This document shows positions 55,182-64,000 of a stretch of DNA of 64,000 bases, in pieces; the stretch's first letter is position 1, and the number at the start of each line of letters is the position of its first letter. Under the pieces are notes generated by a model. That model was not told the DNA's origin, did no database searches, and saw only the letters and a program-made list of their open reading frames with translations. The position numbers were made by a program, and so were the translations under genes. Source of the DNA: Guadua angustifolia (Eukaryota; Streptophyta; Magnoliopsida; Poales; Poaceae); NCBI GenBank assembly GCA_036346375.1, contig JAYEVE010000547.1, forward strand, positions 23,146 to 87,145, read 5' to 3'.

Positions 55182-57404
55182 CGCCAGGTTCTGGTTCTCA
55201 GCATGGTGTTTCGGGTACATGTTTTTGTCATTATCCTGGAACTCGACCATATTTTTAGGCGTGTGAATAACCCGTGTGCGGGTGGACGAGTGGAAACATT
55301 GCATATACGCCTCATGTGACCCCGGATTGTATAATCGCTTCTCATTGATACGATTCTCTAAGGCACTGTTCCAGTCTAAAGCATGTTTATTCAACTCCTC
55401 CACATATAGTGAAAATGACCGCCGATCAGCTCTGCAACATCCATTTGCAGGCACATGTCAGCTATAATCAAAATATTTAGAGAACAGGTAGTTCTTACTA
55501 CTTACTTGTGTAAGTCAGGTAGCTTGATACGGGGTAAAGGAAATTCCTGATGAAGACCAAACTGCCTCATCACCCTATCAGGTGAGTAATATTCAACATG
55601 GACATCAAATACAAGGTGAGCCTTGGTAAACCAAAAATCTCTGTCTTTTGTGCACGACAATGAGATTCCATAAGGGAAACGGCTATTGATTATTTCATCA
55701 GAGTATGGTGTCCAGTCGACGTCTTTGGGTTGAAGGTCATCGAGTGCTTTTGTGTATGCGCCATAGCACTTGGACGACTGCCCCGGTAACCAATTTTTCT
55801 GCAAAGAAGTCAAAATACGTCGGTAATCATTATGGAGAAATATTAATAAAGGATATAAAAATCTAACAGTAGCACACATTTATCTAAACAGGCCTCACTC
55901 TATTGCTTGCATCCATTACATATTAATAGGGGTACAAACTGACTTAGCTCTTGCTTTTTTTTAAAATTGTCCATAATTCCAGGATTGTATGGAATCTACC
56001 TAGCTGGACTTAGCTCTTGCTGGACTGCTGGTTGGAGTATCTTGATACCCCTGAATCTACCAGCCACAAAGGAATATCTAAGACAGTTGCTACTAGGAAC
56101 TAGAAGAGTATTCTAGACACTTATTATGTTCTAGTTGCTATGAGCTAAACCGGTCGAACCTAAACAAGTTGGAAAGTTCATTACATCAGAACTACTAATC
56201 CTCGAAGGCAGTTCTTTGTCCAGGAACAAAAGGTTTCTTTGCAAAACAATCCTTACCAGGGAATGCACCCAATAAGTTCCCATTACAGGAAAATCCATAG
56301 GACCATCACCGTGAAGACCAGGATCTTCAAAATTGAATGTGACCACAGGCCGAATAACTTTAATTCTCTCATAGGCCCACAGCTGCAATAGAAGTGGGGA
56401 ACCACTAAAATAAGCTTTTTTGCTCTCTGTCTTTGTGCAACACTTGCACAAGCCATTATACAAGTATGCAAGGACAGCGGAGGCCCAGCTTCTTTTCCGA
56501 ACTGCGCCTTTTGGAGCATTGACAATCTCCCTAATATAGGCAAGATGATACTTGCTACACCGGTTGCCTTCTGTGTTGACAAACAGCACAAATGCAAAGA
56601 GCCACATCAAATATACCTCAACATGCTTCAAAACTGTATTCTCATCCGAATCCTTGTGCATGTTATGAAGCTGTAAAATTTAAAACACATCATGTTAAGA
56701 TTTGCAAATTATTGTCACAATGAACAATCATATGAAAAATTATTTACCCCAAATTGCTTTATCCATTGCTGATCTGGGCCATACTTCTTGTCTCTATCAG
56801 TCAGTCAATCTTTTGTACTCAGCACACTTAACGTGTTGACAACACTAAAGCGCTCATTCAAATATTCCAACCAATTAGGTGCGAGATCCATGGCCTTCAC
56901 AGCATCCCCTCTGCAAGGTAGCCCAAATATATAGGAGACATCCTCCAACGTTGGAGCCACCTCCCCCACGGGGAGATGGAACGTGTGAGTTTCCGGCCTC
57001 CACCGGTCTCCTAGAGCTATAATGAGAGCCGTGTCATAGGGAAAATGAGAACGGTCTATATTCTTATCATCATTGTCCAGAAAAGTCTTCTGCACCAGAC
57101 GAGAAACCGGAAGAAAACCGGCCTCTTCCAACCTGCAAGCTTATCAATTTACCGATTGCATGTCATAATTAGCATAAAAATTTACCAATTGCATGTCATA
57201 ATTAGCATAAAAAGACAACCATTAGCACCTGGAAATAAAAAGTGGATGATCGATATTGGGCTTGTGTGCGGATGTGTGAAGGCGAAACACAGGCAATTCA
57301 GCTCCTTTCTCGGCTGAATGGAAAGATCTGTGAAGTTTGTCGATAGAAGGATCTAAAAGATCATAGCATTGAAAACCCCCTTCCATTGGCTGTTTTCCCT
57401 TCAT
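55182..57404 (-). pseudogene. Plant mobile domain (PMD) protein gene, one nonsense codon
   Basis: Five exons on the minus strand keep phase at every junction I can place: 57404-57229, 57132-56748, 56670-56257, 55798-55506 and 55431-55182. The protein starts MKGKQPMEGGFQCYDLLDPS and shows RWRPETHTFHLPVGEVAPTL, EDVSYIFGLPCRGDAV, then FPVMGTYWVHSL, KNWLPGQSSKCYGAYTKAL and RFPYGISL. This is the PMD domain (PF10536) found in Mutator and gypsy elements and in domesticated genes such as MAIL1. A TGA at 56805-56807 (after SVLSTKD; the frame continues as LTDRDKKYGPDQQWIKQFG) truncates it after about 167 residues. The 3' end after 55182 is not recognised. It is probably a transposon passenger gene. Confidence 0.82.
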
Positions 57405-57576
57405 TTTCTCCCTCTCGTTTGCTTTTAAGAACCTGCATTTGGAACACAAATCAATGGCAGCTAGGATACATAATCATAAGATCTAGGGAAACAACATAAT
57501 GCCAAGTTACACACGTTCTGTTCGATGGTATGTATTCATGCTTAATATCACCTGACAATTGTGCATCTCTAATGAC

Positions 57577-57853
57577 AAATCCGAATATTGAAAAAAACAT
57601 GCAGATAATGCCACTGCAACTGCTAAGTCAGGGGTATTCCTTTGTGGCTGGTAGATTCAGGGGTATCAAGATACTCCAACCAGCAGTCCAGCAAGAGCTA
57701 AGTCCAGCTAGGTAGATTCCATACAATTACCTAGCTGTATCTGCAGTCCAGCAGTCCAGCAAGAGCTAAGTCCAGCAGTCCAGCAAGAGCTAAGTCCAGC
57801 TAGGTAGATTCCATGCAACTGCAGTGGCATTATCTGCATGTTTTTTTCAATAT
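57577..57853. repeat. Junction filler: inverted copies and a 24-bp tandem repeat
   Basis: 57636-57727 is an inverted copy of 55984-56075 (92 bp, for example ATTCCTTTGTGGCTGGTAGA). 57728-57811 contains repeats of CAGTCCAGCAAGAGCTAAGT. 57812-57853 is an inverted copy of 57577-57618 (GAATATTGAAAAAAACATGC). The block ends exactly where F-box coding DNA resumes at 57854. Confidence 0.85.
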
Positions 57854-58158
57854 TCGAGGGCCCAGCAGTCGCGGTGATGGGGGTCGGCGGGGCAGAACGC
57901 GGAGGTGGGCACGAACCGTGCTATGTCGGGAAGGAGATGGTTGTGGTCGTAGAGAATGTGGATGAAGCCCAGCAGTGGAGGTTTCCGGTGGAACGCGCGG
58001 TAGCGGCGGAGGAAGGCGGGATCGGTGAGGAGGCGGCGCCAGGGCTTGCAGACGAGGGCGACGCGGACGACGCACGCGGGATTGTCAGGCGGAAGGCGTA
58101 GGAGGATCTCGGCGACGACGTCTTCCATCAGCTCCGGCGGCGGGCGCGACGGCGTCAT
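57854..58158 (-). pseudogene. F-box pseudogene, N-terminal part of the split locus
   Basis: From ATG 58158 the frame reads MTPSRPPPELMEDVVAEILL, RLPPDNPACVVRVALVCKPW, RRLLTDPAFLRRYRAFHRKP and continues to HHRDCWALE before running into the junction filler. It holds the complete F-box but none of the C-terminal half. Its last ~159 bp are nearly identical to 53593-53759, the start of the remaining gene half, so one stretch of codons is present twice. The N-terminus shows the ancestral ATG start that has become GTG in the gene at 32283. Confidence 0.88.
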
Positions 58159-60203
58159 GTCGCTGCCTGTGGCTGAAGAGCGAGGGGTTGGGGTCCTTGG
58201 GGACTTGTGGTTCCGCCGCCTGTGCTGTGTGGTAATCGAGGTGCTAGTTTATATGATTGGCAAAATCGGGTAGCTTTAATGAATTTGATCGAATTCATTT
58301 GATTAGCTGGCAAATTTTTTGGGAATATATGATTTGGAATTTATTTGATTTGTTCGTGTCAAACTTTTGGGGAAAATACTACTATTCCCTTTTAATTGGT
58401 TTTGAGAATCGATAAGGCTCGAACGCTCCGGAGGCGAGTCAAATTTATTCACTCTCTCAAAGTCTCTTGCTAAGTGCAAAGCTAACTAGTTAGCCCACAT
58501 AACCACGTATTAAAATACTTATCCATCTATAGCTACACAACAGCATCAGAAGATAGCAACATTTCACTTACACCTCTAACCACCACCGCCGCACATCCCT
58601 AACTAGCCCTCACCATTCGTTAGCGCCGCTCCACCTTCTTCTCTCCCATACCCTTACACCTTCATCCCGCTCTGCCATTAACGGCTCACTGCGGAGATGA
58701 GTACCCATCCTTGGGGCGTCATAGCTCACTCTTCATCCTAGCGGCGGTTGTGGCAAGGCCCTCCAAGCTTCGTGGTAGGGAGCTGTAGGCAGTTCAACCG
58801 CATCCTTCAAGCTCTACGGTGCGCTCCGACACCGTATCCTCCAATCTCAACTGTGGAGAGCGGGGAGCTATACTGGGTGTTGATGTGGTAACAGAAAAGT
58901 TTATGCCAAATTGAAGAAGGGGATAGAAAGCACGATCCTGATAGAAGGATACAAGATATTGCAAATAATTCATTTAAATATTGGATGAGGTCATTTGGTT
59001 GTTGCCTCTCCTCTTGTATGTTTGTTGGAAGTAGTTTTTAGATCTGTTAAAATAACTTTTTCAAATTGTTGTATGAGGTGTTTCATTTTATTTCAAAGTG
59101 TCTTCTTAAATATTATAGCACGAGAAAATTTGACGTAGCTCCACTAGTCCATAGCTACTACAAAAGTCACTCGATCAGCTAGCTCTCTCTACCCACACTG
59201 CTGCTTCTTTGCCTCCCACTGGTTAGCACAACCACGAAATGTTGATGTCATTGAGGCACAGGGCCACTTGCTGTGTTGTCTCCTCTGCTCACCGGGGATC
59301 ACTACCTCAACTTCAGGGCCAAGCGCCTCTTCTCCCCTTGATCTGCTAGAGCTGGCGGTGGAGCTCCATGGCTGGGGCAGCATGGCTCTCAGGCTTAGGG
59401 AAGGAGGTGGTCGAGGAGGCTGGTCTTGCTCACGGCTAGATATAGCCATATAGGCCTGCTAGTGATGAGGCAATGCTGTGAGTCGGCCTCCTTGTCTTCC
59501 TCATCCGAGCTCATCTCGATTTGTTGCATCAGTTAAGTTGAAATGTTGCATGAGTTTTCTCTAAATGTTGCATTAACTTCTCCAAAATATTGCAGTAATT
59601 TCTGGCGATTGCATTTGTTGGAACAAGAAGGTATATTTTGGAGCATTCTTGTAATGTTGCATTGGTAGTTCTTATTTGTTAGCATTTTTTTAGCTATACT
59701 TTCGTGTTCGTTGCACTAGAGAGAGGTTTTTGTTATAAGCTCAGTAACAAATTGTTATACTTCATGTTTTTGTTGCATAGATTGAATGGTTGAGATTTAC
59801 ATCTTTAAGTGAGATGACGGTGAAGAGGACAGTACGATGGGAAAGCCATGGTTCATCCGATTCCTAGTCACTCATTGGTTTTCCATGCAATTGTGTAGGT
59901 AACAACCATTCTTTCCAAAACTTGTCTATTACTACGTGTAAAAAAATCGTACCAGATCTAGCTGCAGGACTAGAAAACTTTTAGCGAGGGTGCATATTTC
60001 ACTCGCACAATTCTGCAAGTCTTGTACAATGTCTCTATCCCTTTTCAGATTCAAGGGATGCACATTCACAAACCACAAAAGTTTCTCAAATCTCCAATCA
60101 CAACATTCAACAAATACCAAATTGAAATCCCCAAATCCAAATCAAGAAATCGATGTTTACAAGGCACATGTTTCTTCTGGTTAACGGAAGTCTGACCATG
60201 CCA
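58159..60203. other. Intergenic, no gene confirmed
   Basis: 58159-58290 is the likely promoter side of the split F-box locus. 59189-59453 is GC-richer with open frames on both strands but no recognised domain. 59520-59790 repeats TGTTGCA-type words (AAATGTTGCAT) as in some grass transposons. Nothing else recognised. Confidence 0.4.
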
Positions 60204-60211
60204 GGTGCAGA

Positions 60212-60701
60212 TAGGGATGGCAATGGGGACCCGTTTCGATCCATGGGAATTCTCTATTAGGGACGGGTATGGGAAAATCGCGTCATGAGGATAAACAGGA
60301 AAATTATTCGTTGGGGATGGCGGGGATGGGGACGGGGAATTTTTTCCCCGTGGGGACCCGGTTGGGGATCCAAATTTAATTTAGTCCAATTTAGTTATTA
60401 GATTGCAAACATATTCTCTAGCCCATCATATTCACATTTTCATAAATAGGACAACATAATCTTCAATGAATGCATGCATTCTTTTTTTCCTTGTCTATTG
60501 ATATGATTTTAGAGTTAAAATGGTTATAGGTTCTTCTCTTGTGTGAAATTTTCGCGGGGATAGGTCCCCGACGGGGCCCCGATACCCGAACGGGGATAGG
60601 GACGGGGGGATTTGCTCCCCCGAGACGGGGAACGGGGACGGAGAAAATTTTGGATCGCGGGGACGGGGACCCGGCGGAGAATGACCCCGTTGCCACCCCT
60701 A
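60212..60701. mobile_element. GC-rich hAT-type MITE
   Basis: A 490-bp element with ends TAGGGATGGCAATGGGG and, inverted, TAGGGGTGGCAACGGGG, flanked by the exact 8-bp duplication GGTGCAGA at 60204-60211 and 60702-60709. Outer zones are packed with GGGGACGGGGA runs. The arms bracket an AT-rich core. Open frames here reflect the G-rich repeats. Confidence 0.92.
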
Positions 60702-60709
60702 GGTGCAGA

Positions 60710-61337
60710 CATGCAGTAGATGCATGTCGTGAACAATTGAACATTTATCAAGTGGCACACCCTAGACTTTACTGCCAATCCAACTCGGAATAATTAACCA
60801 TTTATCAAGTTGACGCTAGTCTGCAGTTACTCCTGGCTCTGGAATCTAGCCATGGTCATGTGGCTACTCTTTTCATCACGCTGCTCTAGTCGCAGCTCAA
60901 CTTTCCCATAACCATGTAACACGTAAATTCATTGCCCCAGCACAGATTAGATTATCACACTTGCTTTCAAGTTGTCGATCATAATAATGATCAAGAGCCT
61001 TGCTCAGCTGCAGCACGAGAGATGGGTGACGAACAACCACTTATAATTGCAGGGAACCGAAGAACGAACAGACACGATTGATCATGAAAGGGAAAAGACA
61101 TTTAGAAAAGCACACATCAGCCACGAGAAACTGTAACACTTAATTAACTTGTCACAAATTAAGCTACTACAAGTTAAGAGTTTTGGAAAAGTCGAGGGCT
61201 CATGCAAGTCCTAAACAATTAACAGCTCCCACACAATGGGCACGCAGCAGTTTACATTATGCAAAAACCAGACCAAATAGGCAGCTAACAGGTTCCAGCA
61301 AGTTACTAACAGGAGGTAGGGCTAACGGAAATGTACT
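60710..61337. other. 3' flank of the NASP gene
   Basis: Includes the expected 3' UTR of the minus-strand NASP gene just left of 61338. No transposon borders or other genes recognised. Confidence 0.45.
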
Positions 61338-62854
61338 CTACTTTGATACAGAAGCATCGTCATCTTGTGTTGTGGGATGACCATCTGAGTTGACGCTGCT
61401 ACCACCTTTCACAGATGGTGAATCCTCTGGAAGTCTCTTAGGAGAAGGTTCAGCTGAGATCGGCTTGATATGAGCTCGTTTGATGCCTCTGCCTACAACC
61501 CCTAGGTCGGTTACAGTGCTTCCAGTACTTCCGGTTGTTGCTGCTGTTGAAATAGTTGAGGAATCAAAGCTGTTGCTTGATCCAGCCATCTGTGAAGAAG
61601 CCAAAGATACAGCTCTTGGCACAGCATTAGCAGCATTCTGCTCACCACTTGCCTTTGAGGCAATCCTCTTCATAATCTCATCTATAGCAGAGCTTGGGAT
61701 TGACATTGCTTGCTCCAGGTCTTCATGCTGAATCCAAACAATTCACAGATGTCATTGTTCCTTAAATGCAAGAAAAACCATCCTCTTCTTTCGTACGGTA
61801 CTAGGTTCTTTAAGAAAAACAAGTTGGCAACATGAAGGTGCATTTGCAAGAACAATATATAGTTTATTTACCTTCTTCTCAAGTTCAGTCAATATGCCAG
61901 CAAGCAACTCTATCTCGTCTTCTAGAGCGGATTTTTCCGAGTCTCCTTCAACAGCAGATGCATTGTCATCTTTACCAGCCAACATCACATCCTTGGCATT
62001 TTTTAGGCTCTCTATACGTGACTTGCATAATGAAATAGCCTTTGCACAGTAAGGGATTGCATCTCCAATCTTGGACGCCAGCTCGAAGACCAAACATATG
62101 CGGAAGTTTCTAGGACTGAGTTAGGGCAATTAACAAAGAAAGAGCAACCAAAATATGCAAGATACCAGTATTATCTAACTGGCTTTTTCTATGGTGACAA
62201 CAGTTCATCCCCACATCATGTACACTAGGACATGCATTTACGTAAATGAAAGTACCTATGCAAGGTTTAACACAAATAAACCGAAATTATACGTAAATAG
62301 TAAAATGAAAAGCACAACTTAAGCCACCCAAGTCTTCAGTTTAACCGACTAAAATGTGCTGTTAAATCCCCAGATACACCTCAAGAAGGATGAAGTACGA
62401 CAGAACTTGGGTCGCAAATATGCTTCTTTATTCTATTACATGGCATTGAACACTGTCATTACTAAACAAAGAGGATACAGGTCGACAATTCGACGATGGT
62501 CAGGTTCAACCAAATGCTCCAAGATGGCTAAAGCCTTTAAATAGTCACCAAGTGAGTTGTCTATGTCCTCTGAAAATCAAATGTGAAGCCGTGAATACCA
62601 AGACCACCAGTCACCAATTAAAGGCAGGAGAGTAATTAAGATACCTCTTTCCATGGAGACTTCAGCCAGAGCAGAAAAGATTTTTACTTTCTCCATAGTG
62701 TTGTCTGGGCTCTTCTCAACTATTGCCCTTGCAATGTCCAACATTTTCCAGGCCAGATCCAAATCAGAATCATCTTCATCTCCAGCCATCGCACCATCAT
62801 CCGTGTCACTATCATCATTCCCATCCTCCTGATCTTTGCCATTTGTGTTTTGCC
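61338..62854 (-). CDS. NASP: NASP-type histone chaperone, 3' four exons (partial)
   Basis: Exons 62854-62645, 62569-62479, 62109-61872 and 61727-61338 splice with consistent phases. The first reads GNDDSDTDDGAMAGDEDDSD then LDLAWKMLDIARAIVEKSPD; the second DIDNSLGDYLKALAILEHLV; the third NFRICLVFELASKIGDAIPY then a coiled-coil-like EIELLAGILTELEKK. The last carries SSAIDEIMKRIASKA, VTDLGVVGRGIKRAHIKPIS and a Ser/Pro-rich tail, ending at TAG 61338. This is the SHNi-TPR region and C-terminus of plant NASP, a nuclear chaperone that binds histones H3-H4. The acidic stretch interrupts the TPRs, as in the family. The N-terminal TPR exons must lie beyond 64000 or in DNA I cannot read as coding. No lesions seen. 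Confidence 0.93.
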
Positions 62855-63640
62855 CTAATCAATGACTATATCAGTATTTACCACGGCATGAAGAAAAGCA
62901 GATGGGATACGACCGTCAATTGTTATAGCATTGAACTATTCGTAAAAAAACAGCACTCGGCAACAGAAAGCAATTAAATACATATAAATGCGTACATTAT
63001 GCAACTCAATAAGTATAAGGTGGTCATTGAACAACAGGTTGATGATTTTCAAAGAAGATTAGTTACTAGTTAGAATTCTGATGGAGATGTGAGACAACAA
63101 TTATGTACATTATTGAACAGCTTTTACATCACATAAAAAGGGATAATTCATATTATACCACTCCAAAGGTTGGCAACCTCCGAAATACCACTCCAAATAT
63201 TTTTCTTTCGAGAATACCAATCCAAATATGTTTGGTTCCACACAATACCATTTCCACTCTTTCCCCCATTTTAAAATCATTTTGCACCTTTTAACTTGCG
63301 CAAAAAGACACATGTCCCCCGAGTTTAGCAGCATGGCACTTGCATTATTATGTTGAGTAGTTATATGTTAAGTATTGCCTAGTATCTACCGTTCTGTCGG
63401 ATTTAGCATGTCCTCAGCTTTCCTAACTCAAGAACCAATGTTAGCAGAACGCTAATCAATTGTGTGTTTTTAAGTTTGTGTTATGTCCTACACTGTTAGA
63501 ATCCTAATGTTGCAATATGTGTTTGTTCTTCAACCAGCTTCTTTCAATCCTACTTCTTTACAAGACACATTGTTTTTAACATATACCATGTGTCAATATG
63601 GTTGCTTTATATTTCAATCCTTCACTTGTTGGTTGCTTAT
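62855..63640. other. Probable intron of the NASP gene
   Basis: Upstream of the first visible NASP exon (acceptor GATTAG at 62855-62860). It includes a stretch at 63145-63260 with repeated ATACCA(C/A)TCCAAA words. No exon with NASP TPR sequence is seen. Confidence 0.45.
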
Positions 63641-63867
63641 GGCCCGGTTTGGAACAACTTCTGATTATCAGATTCTAGATTCTCCAAGAATCAGGTAGGT
63701 GACAACTTCTGATTCTCTAAGAATCCAGAATCCAGATTTTGGATTCGCTTCTTGAGAAGCTTCTCCCACAATCAGAAGCAGATTTGTATACAAAATCAGA
63801 AGCTATCACCCACCGATTCTTGGAGAATCTAGAATCTGCACAATCAGAAGCTGTCCCAAACTAGGCC
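63641..63867. mobile_element. MITE in the probable NASP intron
   Basis: Ends GGCCCGGTTTGG and, inverted, GGCCTAGTTTGG, with long inverted arms containing CAACTTCTGATT and AGATTCTCCAAGAATC. TAT lies on both sides (63638-63640, 63868-63870), a possible 3-bp TSD, though PIF elements usually give TWA. hAT origin remains possible. Confidence 0.65.
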
Positions 63868-64000
63868 TATTTGTGCCCAGAAGGCCTAGTAAAGACCGCA
63901 CCAAGATAACTTCCATTAGTCACAGGTCTGAGTGTAATCCGCAACAGAGCTTCACGGTCACAAGATCACATCACGACCAGCCAGGCCTAATCATTTGCCA

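Larger units (their letters stand above)
53760..57853. mobile_element. 4.1 kb insertion splitting an F-box gene
   Basis: The insert lies between two direct copies of F-box coding sequence (53593-53759 and 57854-58012). It contains an LTR-like piece (53951-54636), a plant-mobile-domain gene (55182-57404) and a junction made of inverted and tandem filler (57577-57853). No TIR or LTR pair bounds the whole insert. It may be a composite of transposon DNA joined during double-strand break repair rather than a single transposition product. Confidence 0.7.

Noticed and set aside
60212..60701. G-rich open frames suggesting a glycine/arginine-rich protein
   Set aside because: They are inside a hAT MITE with exact 8-bp duplication and arise from GGGGACGGGG repeats.
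1..64000. CRISPR array, prokaryotic operon or phage module
   Set aside because: The tandem arrays here have no conserved-repeat/unique-spacer alternation. The window has spliced plant genes and eukaryotic transposons, so a bacterial reading is excluded.
1..64000. Integrated plant virus (pararetrovirus) sequence
   Set aside because: No movement-protein, coat-protein or pararetroviral reverse transcriptase motif is seen. The only reverse transcriptase is an L1-type LINE with YADD and a zf-RVT-like C-terminus.

Overview
This looks like nuclear DNA from a grass, probably panicoid. The evidence is GC-rich first exons, a locally expanded family of two-exon F-box genes, a plant NASP gene, and dense layers of grass-type transposable elements (Ty3-gypsy LTRs, CACTA, PIF/Harbinger with Tourist MITEs, hAT and Mutator MITEs, Stowaway MITEs, an L1-type LINE). 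No species call is possible from the sequence alone. Target-site duplications (TSDs), splice phases and repeats were read by eye; no database search was run.

Layout. 1-32 kb is almost entirely mobile DNA. 926-6221 is a complete non-autonomous LTR retrotransposon (TSD AATCT) that lacks gag-pol and instead carries about 54 GC-rich units of ~53 bp. 7.5-12.2 kb is a stack of small elements, including a three-deep nest (Stowaway, then Mutator type, then hAT), each layer with its own TSD. It also holds a Mutator-like element interrupted by a reverse-oriented solo LTR of the first retrotransposon family. 13961-16522 is a large LTR-like unit. 17309-26924 is a 9.6 kb CACTA element (TSD ATT) holding a decayed CACTA gene, a captured fragment of the splicing-factor gene SYF1/XAB2, and a 1.3 kb foreign-looking segment between short direct repeats.

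32-58 kb is an F-box gene cluster, all on the minus strand, under heavy transposon attack. An apparently functional gene (32283-33882) has a 4.3 kb Harbinger element ending 159 bp upstream of its first ATG. A tandem duplication follows. Copy 1 (38776-46929) holds an F-box pseudogene cut by a LINE; copy 2 (46933-51140) holds an intact paralogue. The two copies act as each other's empty-site control for five insertions. A fourth F-box locus (51919-58158) is split by a 4.1 kb insert that carries a broken plant-mobile-domain gene. The insert is flanked by a ~160 bp direct duplication of F-box coding sequence and ends in inverted and tandem filler pieces.

58-64 kb has a GC-rich hAT MITE and, at the right edge on the minus strand, the 3' four exons of a NASP-type histone chaperone gene that continues beyond the window.

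Genes with the best claim to function are the F-box genes at 32283-33882 and 48185-49739 and the partial NASP gene. F-box proteins of this family are expected to be substrate-recognition subunits of SCF ubiquitin ligases; NASP handles histones H3-H4. No operon-like link between the genes is implied.
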